From JBDHTS01 sp044221445 (GTDB lineage: Bacteria; Pseudomonadota; Alphaproteobacteria; Micavibrionales; Micavibrionaceae): a stretch of 64,000 nucleotides of DNA. The stretch's first letter is position 1, and the number at the start of each line of letters is the position of its first letter. Positions 35,691 to 44,072 of the stretch are shown piece by piece. The position numbers and the translations under genes were made by a program. Below the pieces are notes generated by a model. That model had not been told where the DNA came from, made no database searches, and was given only the letters and a program-made list of their open reading frames with translations. The stretch spans positions 62,001-126,000 of the forward strand of contig JBGAPF010000004.1 of assembly GCA_044221445.1 (NCBI GenBank), written 5' to 3'.

Positions 35691-36574
35691 CAGGATGCCT
35701 TCTGCGGCCAGCGGGCGGGGTTCAGCAGGACAGGATCGTCGCATCCGAACGCGGCCCAGTCCAGCTCCGGGACGGCGCTGTCGAATTTTTCCACGATGTC
35801 CCGCCATTCGCCGCGGCTTGTGACGCCGACGACGACCTGGTCAACCTCGGGCAGGCTTTTCAGGTAGCCGAGCGCCCCCGCTAGGGGGGCCATGCCCCGT
35901 TCCGCGCAGGCGCCGTGAAATTTTTCCAGCAGGGGTCTGTGCGGCGCGAAGAAATCGGGAATGCTGCCGGGCGGCATGAGCAGCAAGCCCTGCAGGAAGG
36001 CGGATCGCACGTGAATTTCCACGCCGCTTTCTTTCAGTTTGTTCAGATGCCCGGAACGCGGCAGACGCTGGTCCAGGACGTTCAGGGGGATCTGGACGAT
36101 ATCGATGGGGCCAAGGGCGAGCAGGCGGTCGATATCCTCGCCCGTATAGACGGACGCGCCGATTTTTTCGACAAGACCCTCGCCCTTTAAGTCCTGCATG
36201 CGCCTGAAGACATCGGCGCCTGCGGTGCCGAACAGCAGGGCGGCATTGTGGTCGAGCAGGCCATAGGCCGATATCTGTCCCAGACGCTTCAGGGAGTCCG
36301 AAAGGGACTGCCTGATATCCGGATTTTTCAGGTTGCTTTTGGTGACGATGCGCACAGGGGCGGGACAGGGCAACAGGCCGCCCAGTACGTTTTCGCTGTC
36401 TCCATAGCCTGGCGCCGTATCGACGACCGTGCCAGGGCCGCGCGACGATACGGCGGCCAGTATGGCGGCGGCTTCGTCGCGCGCGACCTGGCCGCCGCGA
36501 TTGGCGATGCCGTAAGGCAGGCCGAACTGCACGGTGCCCAGGGCCAGCTGCGCATGCGGTTCAGGGCCGGTCAT
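35690..36574 (-). CDS. Aldo/keto reductase
   Basis: 294 residues of a TIM-barrel oxidoreductase. ALGTVQFGLPYGIANRGGQV is the first strand, VVDTAPGYGDSENVLGGLL carries the catalytic Asp and Tyr (D-x4-Y type), VTKSNLKNPDI the Lys position, and GLLDHNAALL replaces the usual His-containing strand. LGYLKSLPEVDQVVVGVTS ends the barrel. It probably reduces a keto-sugar with NAD(P)H, as related AKRs do in deoxysugar pathways. The start overlaps the pseF gene by 14 bases. The substrate is not predictable. Confidence 0.82.
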   Translation of the reverse strand: MTGPEPHAQLALGTVQFGLPYGIANRGGQVARDEAAAILAAVSSRGPGTVVDTAPGYGDSENVLGGLLPCPAPVRIVTKSNLKNPDIRQSLSDSLKRLGQISAYGLLDHNAALLFGTAGADVFRRMQDLKGEGLVEKIGASVYTGEDIDRLLALGPIDIVQIPLNVLDQRLPRSGHLNKLKESGVEIHVRSAFLQGLLLMPPGSIPDFFAPHRPLLEKFHGACAERGMAPLAGALGYLKSLPEVDQVVVGVTSRGEWRDIVEKFDSAVPELDWAAFGCDDPVLLNPARWPQKAS

Positions 36575-37268
36575 GCAGTGCTCTGTACATGGCTTCCGCC
36601 ATCGCCCATTGATCCGGCGTGTCGATATCGGTCACGCGCCTGGCGTCGACGGGAAACCCGCGAAACACCAGGTCGCTGCCCGCGCCCGCGCTCCGGTTCA
36701 GGAATTCCCGGCTATAGAAACAAAACATGGCGGCGTCGAAATAGGCCGGCTTCAAATCCTGCGACCGGATGGCGAAGCCGCCGGGGGCGACGGGGGCCAG
36801 CATGCCGCCTTCAAGACGGAACGCCCATTCTACCGGGCAGGGGAAAGGGGCCACGGCCAGCAGGGGTTTCAGCGCATCGCCTGATTCAAAGGCCTCGACC
36901 GCCTCTTTCAGGTCCTGAGAAAACAGCATAGGGCTGGTGGCATACAGCAGCGCGACCGTATCGAACACATCGCCCCGCTCCGCGAATTGCTGCGCCACAT
37001 ATTTCGCGACCGGCAGAAGAGGCGTCATGTCGTCGGCCAGCTCCGGCGGCCTGCGGAAATCGACGTTTGCGCCATAAGTTTCCGCCACCGCCGCGATGTC
37101 CTCGCTGTCCGTCGAAACGTTCACCACATCGAAGATCCCGCTGTCCAGCGCGGCGCGGATGGGATGGGCGATCATGGGCTTGCCATGGAAATCGCGGATA
37201 TTTTTCCCCGGCACGCGTTTCGATCCGCCGCGGGCGGGGATCAGCGCCAGTCTTTTTTTCCCGTTCAT
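36561..37268 (-). CDS. pseF: Pseudaminic acid cytidylyltransferase
   Basis: 235 residues from the ATG at 37268, overlapping the WbqC stop as ATGA. LALIPARGGSKRVPGKNIRD is the CTP-binding signature of CMP-nonulosonate synthetases, DFHGKPMIAHPIRAALDSG follows, and DARRVTDIDTPDQWAMAEAM carries the metal-binding aspartates. Sequence style fits PseF rather than NeuA, and PseB, PseC, PseG and PseI are in the same window. It activates pseudaminic acid as the CMP sugar for transferases. It is separated from the other pse genes, in a second operon about 3 kb downstream of pseI. Confidence 0.88.
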   Translation of the reverse strand: MNGKKRLALIPARGGSKRVPGKNIRDFHGKPMIAHPIRAALDSGIFDVVNVSTDSEDIAAVAETYGANVDFRRPPELADDMTPLLPVAKYVAQQFAERGDVFDTVALLYATSPMLFSQDLKEAVEAFESGDALKPLLAVAPFPCPVEWAFRLEGGMLAPVAPGGFAIRSQDLKPAYFDAAMFCFYSREFLNRSAGAGSDLVFRGFPVDARRVTDIDTPDQWAMAEAMYRALHDRP

Positions 37269-37972
37269 GCGCGCACTCCGCTTCTTAGGGTTTCCAGGCT
37301 TTCCGGCCCGCAATTGAACAGCAGGTCGATTGCCGACATATAGGGTTCGAACGGCGGGTAAAGCTGGCCGTAAACCGGATGTTCATATGTGTGATAGCTT
37401 ACCTCGATACCAGCTTTTTCAAAATCGTCGCTGGCGCCAATATAGTCTTTCGAACCCGGTGCGGAAAGATAATGCCGCGCCTCCCTGATGCCGCAGATAT
37501 CGGCCAGAAGTTCCGCCTTCTTTCCCGCCGCGTTCAGGGCCGAAGAGCGCAGCAAAGGCGTGGTAATGCCGAAGCACTGGCAAAGCCATGTAATCAACGC
37601 CATATTCAGTGCGCCGACGCCCTCCGCCGACCCGGCCTCGATATGGGCGAACAGTGCGTCCGCATACGCCTTGAAATAAGCGGCCTTGCCATAGCTTTGC
37701 CTGATCGCGCCGATATTTTTCTGCAGGAATTTCTCGCGCTCCGCCACCTGCATGCCGGCAATCGTCGCGTCGCGGTTGCCTTTGACCTGCGCCGGCACAT
37801 TGATCCAGGCGGGGCCGTTTGCGGTCTTGATGCGGTTGCGCTGCTGCCAGCTGCGGTGTTCGAACTGAACGGAATCCAGGAAAACGAATTCGTCCACCCG
37901 GTCGATCATGGCAAAATAGCCGATCCAGGGCAGATAGGTCGGCTGCATGATCGCAACGGATTTCTCGGGCAA
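37265..37972 (-). CDS. wbqC: WbqC family protein
   Basis: 235 residues. VAIMQPTYLPWIGYFAMIDR near the start, FEHRSWQQRNRIKTANGPAW, and ADICGIREARHYLSAPGSKD are conserved in the WbqC family, which occurs in O-antigen and nonulosonate loci. A biochemical role has not been firmly established; a function in amino-sugar modification or transfer is suspected. It is the first gene of the minus operon that continues with pseF, the aldo/keto reductase and the ABC flippase. The divergent region to the methyltransferase at 38045 carries the promoters. Confidence 0.85.
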   Translation of the reverse strand: MPEKSVAIMQPTYLPWIGYFAMIDRVDEFVFLDSVQFEHRSWQQRNRIKTANGPAWINVPAQVKGNRDATIAGMQVAEREKFLQKNIGAIRQSYGKAAYFKAYADALFAHIEAGSAEGVGALNMALITWLCQCFGITTPLLRSSALNAAGKKAELLADICGIREARHYLSAPGSKDYIGASDDFEKAGIEVSYHTYEHPVYGQLYPPFEPYMSAIDLLFNCGPESLETLRSGVRA

Positions 37973-37986
37973 TATGATCTTTCCCT

Positions 37987-38015
37987 TTGATATTTATCGA
38001 TCTTTCTCTTACATA
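37987..38015 (+). promoter_or_regulatory. Likely sigma70 promoter of the TylF-like gene
   Basis: TTGATA (37987-37992) and TACATA (38010-38015) are 17 bases apart and lie 30 bases before the ATG at 38045, which has AAAGGAG in front. The match to consensus spacing is good; activity is not shown. Confidence 0.6.
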
Positions 38016-38044
38016 ACATAGGCAGGATCAAAGGAGAAACCCAA

Positions 38045-38803
38045 ATGAAGGCAGCACCGCGCGAAACAAAGGCCAGCGAAACCCAGCTTCAGTCGCGCAA
38101 GGCGCTCTATGACCTGTTCGACAACAGCCCGATCCCGACCGAGGAAAAGATCATGAATCTTGGGCTGTTCATGCGCAGTTCGGCGCTGACCAAGATTCTT
38201 TTTTTGAACGAGATATATGAACAGATTTTAGACGTACCGGGGATTATTACGGAATTCGGCTGCTGGCTGGGCCAGAACCTGGCCGTATTCGAAAATCTTC
38301 GGGCCGTTTACGAACCTTTTAACCAGAACAGGCGCGTGGTCGGGTTCGACACCTTCAAGGGCTATTCCTCTGTCACCGAAATTGACGGCAAAAGTGAGAT
38401 CATCCATGGCGAAGGGTATATCCTGCCTGCGGATTACCCCGAATATTTAAGAAAAATCCTTGGGTATCACGAAAGCAACAATATCCTTTCCCACATTCAA
38501 AAACACCGGATTGTTCAGGGGGACGTTGTCAAGACCGTACCCGGTTTCATCGAAGAAAATCCGGGCGACATGATTGCGCTCGCTTATTTCGACCTGGCCT
38601 TGTACCAGCCGACGAAAATCTGCCTTGAGGCAATCCGTCCGCGCCTGATGCCGGGCAGTGTTCTGTTGATGGACGAATTTAATTTTCGCGATTATCCGGG
38701 CGCAACGGTGGCGTTTCGCGAAGTCTGTAGCGACATGAAATATTCCATCCGCAAATCGCGCTTTATGACAGACCGGGCGATTGTCACGGTCGAAAGCCTG
38801 TAA
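38045..38803 (+). CDS. TylF/MycF-like macrocin O-methyltransferase family protein
   Basis: 252 residues. GIITEFGCWLGQNLAVFENL is the SAM-binding motif I, RVVGFDTFKGYSSVTEIDGK the acidic loop, LAYFDLALYQPTKICLEAIR a metal-site region of this family, and PGSVLLMDEFNFRDYPGATV contains an acidic metal-binding segment. Members methylate sugar hydroxyls, or occur in glycan loci as uncharacterised 'TylF' proteins. It is the only plus-strand gene between the two large minus operons and has its own promoter. Its 3' end is 10 bases from the convergent glycosidase-like gene. Confidence 0.75.
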   Translation: MKAAPRETKASETQLQSRKALYDLFDNSPIPTEEKIMNLGLFMRSSALTKILFLNEIYEQILDVPGIITEFGCWLGQNLAVFENLRAVYEPFNQNRRVVGFDTFKGYSSVTEIDGKSEIIHGEGYILPADYPEYLRKILGYHESNNILSHIQKHRIVQGDVVKTVPGFIEENPGDMIALAYFDLALYQPTKICLEAIRPRLMPGSVLLMDEFNFRDYPGATVAFREVCSDMKYSIRKSRFMTDRAIVTVESL

Positions 38804-38813
38804 ACTGGTCGCG

Positions 38814-39707
38814 CTATTCTCTGACCGCCAGGCAGAGACCGTTTCCGCCGTATCCGTTGCCATTATAATACATGATGTCGCGGCTTTCATGTCTTAGGAC
38901 AACAGTGTAACAGATCATCTCCTCATCCGGTCCCCGCGAGGGCGACAGAACGGGGTCCGGTTCCCTGTTCCAGCTGATGCCGTCCTGCGATGTCGCGGTA
39001 TAGGGCAGGTAATGCTCTCCCTTGGCGCTGAACCACATACGGTAACCTTCTGCGCTTTTGACGACATAGGGGCGCGCCAGCGCGTTTTCACCGGGGCCGA
39101 AATCGATGGCCGTCTCTCCGTCCCGCCGCCAATGTTTCAAATCGTCCGATCGTGCGATCTGAATGTTGTAGCGCGGCAGGTCCTTATGCACCCATTCGAC
39201 CGCGCCGACATAATACATCAGCCAGCCCTTGTCCGGTGCCGCCACGACCCAAGGGGCGGTGTTGATGAACGGGTTGACGCGGGTGCGCTCCAGGATGGGT
39301 GCTTCCGACCAGCGATGAAAACTCTTCCCGTTGTCCTGGCTGATCGCCAGTCCGCCGAACAGGTCCATCCGCGTCGTGCCGCCAGGTTTGAATCCGATAT
39401 AATACAGGTATTTTTCTCCGCCATGATTGACGATACAGGACGGCAGGACGCCGTTATCGTCGAAGGTTCCCAGTCGCCCCGGCGTCAGGACAGGCGTGGC
39501 CGCAATGTCGAGTATCCGGTCAGGCGTAGCGAGATCGACGGTTACCCAGCCGATATTCGACTGGTTCTGCGCGTTTCGCCCGCTGAAATAGATTTTGTAT
39601 AGGCTCCCTTGCAGATGGTCCGGCGTTGGCACCATCGCATGGGTCTTCATCCAGGAAAGACCGGACTCAGGCTTCAGGATCAATCCGTATTTAAGCCATG
39701 AAGTCAT
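38814..39707 (-). CDS. Five-bladed beta-propeller glycosidase-like protein (GH43/GH32 fold)
   Basis: 297 residues. The repeated pattern of short strands with KIYFSGRNAQNQSNIGWVTV, KYLYYIGFKPGGTTRMDLFG, GWLMYYVGAVEWVHKDLPRY, RMWFSAKGEHYLPYTATSQD and IMYYNGNGYGGNGLCLA is that of five-bladed propeller hydrolases. There is no signal peptide, so it acts in the cytoplasm, as do related 'glycosidase' proteins of flagellin- and O-antigen modification loci. Whether it hydrolyses anything is unknown. It is the last gene of the pseB-to-here operon and overlaps the acetyltransferase stop by ATGA. Confidence 0.7.
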   Translation of the reverse strand: MTSWLKYGLILKPESGLSWMKTHAMVPTPDHLQGSLYKIYFSGRNAQNQSNIGWVTVDLATPDRILDIAATPVLTPGRLGTFDDNGVLPSCIVNHGGEKYLYYIGFKPGGTTRMDLFGGLAISQDNGKSFHRWSEAPILERTRVNPFINTAPWVVAAPDKGWLMYYVGAVEWVHKDLPRYNIQIARSDDLKHWRRDGETAIDFGPGENALARPYVVKSAEGYRMWFSAKGEHYLPYTATSQDGISWNREPDPVLSPSRGPDEEMICYTVVLRHESRDIMYYNGNGYGGNGLCLAVRE

Positions 39708-40396
39708 ACGTTAAAATATTTCTTTTTCAATTTCTGCGCGACCGGATCGTCCGCCGTCAGAATGCTGCCGCGCGCCGGCAGGGCGACTGCGCCATCGGAC
39801 ATGTCCTGCGTCACGCTGGCATCCATGGCGATAAAGCAATCGTTTCCGATGGTCGTAAAGTCCTTGATCGTGGCGTTGACGCCGAAGAAGCAGCGCTGGC
39901 CGATGGTGCAATGCCCCGACAGCACCACATGCGACGCGAAATAAGTATGGTCGCCGATCACGCTGCCATGGCCGATATGGTTGCCGGACCATAGCATGAC
40001 GTTGTTGCCAAGCCGGACTGTCGGCTGGATCGTTTGGTTCTCCAGAACGAAACAATTGTCGCCATGCGCAAGGTCCGGCCAGGTCGCCGCCTTGCTGCAG
40101 ATATAGGACGCGAGCGTATAGCCGGCTTTTTTGGCCTGGACATATTTGTCCGCGCGCAGCCGGTTCAGTTTATTATACGACAGCGCAACATGCATGTGCG
40201 TTGCCTGAGGCGAAAACTCCTGTGCCACGCGGCTGAAAGGGATCACGGGCAAGCCCTCAAACCGGTCTTCCCTGACAAAATCGTCGTCGACCGTAAACGC
40301 CACCGCTTTATAGGCGCTGTCGTGATCGAAATAGAACCGCGCGAGGGCGGCGATTTCCGCTGTGCCGAAAACGATCAAGGGAAGGCGCGGGGCCAT
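39704..40396 (-). CDS. NeuD/PglD-like left-handed beta-helix acetyltransferase
   Basis: 230 residues from the ATG at 40396, two bases beyond the pseI stop. The N-terminal Rossmann-like part (PLIVFGTAEIAALARFYFDH) is typical of NeuD/PglD. The C-terminal hexapeptide coils are clear: NHIGHGSVIGDHTYFASHVV, GHCTIGQRCFFGVNATIKDF and TTIGNDCFIAMDASVTQDM. It acetylates an amino or hydroxyl group of a nucleotide sugar or nonulosonate. Because no standard PseH is visible, this protein is a candidate for that N-acetyl step, although NeuD-type enzymes usually O-acetylate or act on the 4-amino group. Confidence 0.8.
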   Translation of the reverse strand: MAPRLPLIVFGTAEIAALARFYFDHDSAYKAVAFTVDDDFVREDRFEGLPVIPFSRVAQEFSPQATHMHVALSYNKLNRLRADKYVQAKKAGYTLASYICSKAATWPDLAHGDNCFVLENQTIQPTVRLGNNVMLWSGNHIGHGSVIGDHTYFASHVVLSGHCTIGQRCFFGVNATIKDFTTIGNDCFIAMDASVTQDMSDGAVALPARGSILTADDPVAQKLKKKYFNV

Positions 40397-40398
40397 GG

Positions 40399-41481
40399 CT
40401 AACCTGCTTTGGCTTTCCTTGCCGGGGTTTCGAGATCGGCCCACTCGACAGGCTGGTGCTTTTTCATCGCCTTCGCCGCACGGCTGCCGATCACGCTCTC
40501 GAATTCGCGTGCCCGGATCCCTACGCCCCCGGGGGAACGGATGCTGCGGATATTATCCCAACTCAAGAGATCGCCCACGCCGATCTCGGCGATCGTCCAG
40601 AAACAGCGTGGGAAGATGTTGTTGCCTTTCAGCTTGGCGTCGCTCGCATATTCTATGCCCTGGCTCGCTTCATAGGCGGCGCGGACGGAACGGCACAGTT
40701 CTTTCAGTTCATGCGGCTCCAGCGAGAACGTCGAATCCGGCCCGCCATCGTTGCGGTCCAGCGTGAAATGCTTTTCGAACACACAAGCCCCGAACGGGAC
40801 CGCGGCCACGGAAATATCGACGCCCAGCGTATGGTCGGAAAATCCGGCGATCACGCCGAAAGAATCCGCGATATCCCGGATCGTCGGCAAATGCGAATCC
40901 TGCGGCTTGGCCGGATAGGCGCTGACGCAATGCAGGATGCACACATTATTAACGCTGCGCTTTTTCAAAAACTCGAGCGTGTCGGCCACATCCTGTTTCG
41001 TCGATGTGCCGGTCGACATGATCATCGGCTTGCCCTTGGACGCGATGTATTCCACAAGCGCCCAGTCGGTGAATTCGTTGGAGGCGATCTTGTATGCCGG
41101 TGCATCCAGGCTTTCCAGAAGGTCGACCGCGGCTCTGTCGAAAGGCGAGGAAAAAACCGTGATGCCGATTTTGCGGCCGTGAGCGAAGGCTTTTTCATGC
41201 CAGTCCCAGGGCGTATGCGCTTTTTCGTATAATTTATAGAGATTCCAACCGTCCCAGGTGCCGCCTTTCAGCATGAAACGGTCATCCTGCGAATCGATGG
41301 TCAGCGAATCCGCAGTATAGGTCTGCAGCTTGACAGCGTCCGCTCCGGCGTCTTTAGCAACCTCTATCATTTTGATCAGGCGGTCGAAATCATGGTTATG
41401 ATTACCCGATATTTCCGCAATGATATACGGAGGATGGCCAGGGCCGATTTTGCGTCCGTCGATCTCCAGTTCTTTTTTCAT
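40399..41481 (-). CDS. pseI: Pseudaminic acid synthase
   Basis: 360 residues: a TIM-barrel NeuB domain followed by a C-terminal SAF (antifreeze-like) domain. Active-site elements are present: IIAEISGNHNHD, DAVKLQTYTADSLT, YKIASNEFTDW, GFSDHTLG with one metal His, and FEKHFTLDRN with the second His and the Glu. It condenses 6-deoxy-AltdiNAc with phosphoenolpyruvate to give pseudaminic acid. The sequence is closer to PseI than to NeuB, judging from the TADSLT and YKLYEKAHTPWDWH segments. It is preceded by pseG after 78 bases and followed by the acetyltransferase gene. Confidence 0.9.
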   Translation of the reverse strand: MKKELEIDGRKIGPGHPPYIIAEISGNHNHDFDRLIKMIEVAKDAGADAVKLQTYTADSLTIDSQDDRFMLKGGTWDGWNLYKLYEKAHTPWDWHEKAFAHGRKIGITVFSSPFDRAAVDLLESLDAPAYKIASNEFTDWALVEYIASKGKPMIMSTGTSTKQDVADTLEFLKKRSVNNVCILHCVSAYPAKPQDSHLPTIRDIADSFGVIAGFSDHTLGVDISVAAVPFGACVFEKHFTLDRNDGGPDSTFSLEPHELKELCRSVRAAYEASQGIEYASDAKLKGNNIFPRCFWTIAEIGVGDLLSWDNIRSIRSPGGVGIRAREFESVIGSRAAKAMKKHQPVEWADLETPARKAKAG

Positions 41482-41559
41482 AAATAATTTATGATCCTTT
41501 ATTGAAAGCAGGGATAATAGATACCAAAACCCTGTAGGGAAAGCAAAGGACCGAAGCCG

Positions 41560-42591
41560 TCATAGAAGCTGAAGGTCTGACAGGATTCGGTCGGCCCCCT
41601 TGCCGTCGATCAGTGCCTGGCCTGCGACCCCCATGGACTGGCGGTCTGGCGGGCTGCCGATTAACTGGTCGAGCGCTTTCTCCCAGTCGGCATCGCCGAT
41701 ATCCTTATAATATCCGAGATACCGCGCGGCGCCGGTTTCAGAAAATATATGACAGGTGCGGACATGATAAGAATAAAGAGCGCAAAACAGGGAAGGAAGG
41801 CCCGTGGCTGCGAATTCATAACGGCTCAGCCCCGAAGATCCGATAGCGATATCCGCCCATTGGTAATGCTGTAAAAGAGACGCAGGCGCGTCAATGATCT
41901 CCGCCCTTGCATAGGCAGCCAGGCCTGCAATCAAGTTTTTATGATCGTCGGAAAAATAAGGCCCCTGAATAACGCGCAGGGCCAGGTCATGGCGTTGTTT
42001 CAGTGCGTTCAACAGGGTCGCCGTCAGATTTTGCGGGTCCGCGCCCCCGAACGTCACAAGGATATTTTTCGCCTCATGCTTGATATGCCGCTGTGGCAGG
42101 TTGCGGTATGTCGGCGTCATGATGGCGTAGGATGCGCCCGTCAGCCAGTGGTCGCAATCGGGCCGCGTATCCTGTTCTGCGCCGACATAGGGTTGTACAT
42201 AGGCATAAAGCTTGGGCGCGTCTTTATGCCTGAACGCCTCGTCGAACATGGCATCCAGAAAAACAACTTTATACTGTCCTTTTTTCAAACCGTGCAGCAG
42301 CGCCAGCAGTCGGGACGGATCGGCGATGTTGCGGGTATGCTGCAGGTCGATCAATACGACCTGGACATCGTCAGGATAATTTCTGGCTTCGTCGGCATAG
42401 AGACATGCGGAAGGAATAGGAGCAATAACAAATCCGGATTGCTTTACGCGCTCCGCCTGTGCCGTATCGTCCTGCGCGACGGCGAACACGCAATGCGCAC
42501 CCTGGCCCCGTAACGCCGCGGCGAGAAGCAGACATCTATGCAGATGGGCGAACCCGATATCGGTGGCGGCTTCGGTGCGGAACAGGATCAT
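41560..42591 (-). CDS. pseG: UDP-2,4-diacetamido-2,4,6-trideoxy-altropyranose hydrolase
   Basis: 343 residues of a GT-B-like (GT28-type) fold. The opening ILFRTEAATDIGFAHLHRCL keeps the catalytic His of the PseG family, and KNILVTFGGADPQNLTATLL plus QWADIAIGSSGLSRYEFAAT give the UDP-binding half with the conserved acidic residue. It removes UDP from UDP-6-deoxy-AltdiNAc, the step before PseI. AT-rich DNA surrounds its start and no strong ribosome binding site is seen. It follows the palindromic repeat at 42611. Confidence 0.88.
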   Translation of the reverse strand: MILFRTEAATDIGFAHLHRCLLLAAALRGQGAHCVFAVAQDDTAQAERVKQSGFVIAPIPSACLYADEARNYPDDVQVVLIDLQHTRNIADPSRLLALLHGLKKGQYKVVFLDAMFDEAFRHKDAPKLYAYVQPYVGAEQDTRPDCDHWLTGASYAIMTPTYRNLPQRHIKHEAKNILVTFGGADPQNLTATLLNALKQRHDLALRVIQGPYFSDDHKNLIAGLAAYARAEIIDAPASLLQHYQWADIAIGSSGLSRYEFAATGLPSLFCALYSYHVRTCHIFSETGAARYLGYYKDIGDADWEKALDQLIGSPPDRQSMGVAGQALIDGKGADRILSDLQLL

Positions 42592-42610
42592 CTTATAAAT
42601 CTATTATAAT

Positions 42611-42697
42611 TGTCATCCCGGCGAAAGCCGGGACCCAGGGCGCTGGGGTGCAATGCTTGGGGCTCTGGATTTCGGCCTGTGCCAGGATGTCGTGTTA
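42611..42697. repeat. Alphaproteobacterial palindromic repeat element
   Basis: The left arm TGTCATCCCGGCGAAAGCCG continues GGACCCAG and forms a hairpin by itself. A degenerate right arm (CTCTGGATTTCGGCCTGTGC...) ends near CAGGATG. This is a dispersed intergenic repeat common in alphaproteobacterial chromosomes. It sits between pseG and the aminotransferase and may end or stabilise the transcript. Confidence 0.8.
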
Positions 42698-42713
42698 AAA
42701 AAGTTCGGAAGCT

Positions 42714-44057
42714 TCAAATCTTCCGAACCGTAAAGATCGGTTCGATCACCGGCACGTCCATGCGGTTTTCGACGTCGCCCTTGTCCAGCATCTCGCGGAT
42801 ATAGGCGAATGTGTTGTCCGCCGCGGCCAGGACTTTTTGTTTCTCTGCCTCGCCGAAGGCATAGCTTATCGTCATCGCGCCGATGGTCAGGACGCCCTGG
42901 TCGATCATTTTCTGCAGCAGCATGGTGCGGATGGCAAGGCCGCGCGTGCCGTTATAATCCTTCGCCGCCAGATATCCCAGGCAGTCCTGCCCCAGAATGC
43001 TGAATACCTCGCCCAGATTATGCTTCCTGATCAGCGCCGTCAGGCCGTCCTGTACCGACTGCCCCATGGTTTTCAAATGCTGGATCACCGGTTCGCGCTT
43101 CATCTTGTCGATCGTGGCGATGGAGGCCGCGAGCGACAGGGCCTCGCCGCCGAAGGTGCCGGAGAAGAAAATGTCTTCCATCATTTTCATGACGTCGCCG
43201 CGCCCGGTGACGGCAGCCAGCGGCATGCCGTTCGCCATCGCCTTGCCGAAGGCCGCCAGGTCGGGCGTGACGCCGAATCGCGTCTGCGCGCCGCCGAGAT
43301 CGTAGCGGAACCCCGTGACGACCTCGTCGAACACCAGCAGCGCGCCGTATTTTTTCGTGATCTCTCGCACTTCTTCCAGATAGCCCGGGTTAGGCTTGAC
43401 CGCGTTCATCGGCTCCATGGTCACGGCGGCGATATCCGTGCCGAACAGTTCGAACGCCTTTTTCAGCGCGTCGATATCGTTATAGCCGACGCTGAAGGTC
43501 AGGTCCGACACGGCTTTCGGCACGCCCAGCTTGCGCGTCGTCGACCCGATATACCAGTCGTGCCAGCCGTGATAGCCGCAGACGATGACTTTGTCGCGCT
43601 TCGTATAGGCCCGCGCCAGGCGCACGCAGGCCGTGGTGGCGTCCGACCCGTTCTTGCCGAACCGCACCATGTCGGCGCAGGGGATCAGGTCGACCAGCCG
43701 CTCCGCGCATTCCATCTCCAGCGTCGTCGGCATGGACAGGCATATACCTTTGTCCAGCTGCGCCCGGATCGCCTCGTCCACGTCCGGGTCGCAATAGCCG
43801 AGTACGACCGGCGCCAGCGCCATCATGCAGTCGACATATTCGTTGCCGTCCACGTCCCACACATGCGCGCCCTTGCCGCGCTCCATGAACAGCGGCGCGC
43901 TGTCCTTCGGCATCTGCAGGTGGCTTTTGCTGAATGTCTGCGACCCGATCGGAATGGTTTTCAGCGCCCGGTCCAGCAAGTGCTGGCTTTTGCTCCATTT
44001 ATTGTTGGCGGGGTAAGGCGAGACGCCGGAATCGGATGTCTGCCGGGGACGATTCAT
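42714..44057 (-). CDS. Class III aminotransferase, glutamate-1-semialdehyde aminomutase-like
   Basis: 447 residues, PLP fold type I. KGAHVWDVDGNEYVDCMMAL, VRFGKNGSDATTACVRLARA, GYHGWHDWYIGSTTRKLGV, VFDEVVTGFRYDLGG with the PLP Asp, and the Schiff-base Lys in DLAAFGKAMANGMPLA are visible. Such HemL-like proteins within glycan loci are probably sugar or keto-acid aminotransferases rather than haem enzymes. Together with the degenerate NeuB-like gene just upstream in the operon it may define an extra branch of the nonulosonate pathway; this is inference. Confidence 0.83.
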   Translation of the reverse strand: MNRPRQTSDSGVSPYPANNKWSKSQHLLDRALKTIPIGSQTFSKSHLQMPKDSAPLFMERGKGAHVWDVDGNEYVDCMMALAPVVLGYCDPDVDEAIRAQLDKGICLSMPTTLEMECAERLVDLIPCADMVRFGKNGSDATTACVRLARAYTKRDKVIVCGYHGWHDWYIGSTTRKLGVPKAVSDLTFSVGYNDIDALKKAFELFGTDIAAVTMEPMNAVKPNPGYLEEVREITKKYGALLVFDEVVTGFRYDLGGAQTRFGVTPDLAAFGKAMANGMPLAAVTGRGDVMKMMEDIFFSGTFGGEALSLAASIATIDKMKREPVIQHLKTMGQSVQDGLTALIRKHNLGEVFSILGQDCLGYLAAKDYNGTRGLAIRTMLLQKMIDQGVLTIGAMTISYAFGEAEKQKVLAAADNTFAYIREMLDKGDVENRMDVPVIEPIFTVRKI

Positions 44058-44072
44058 GGCTGTGACTTTCTG

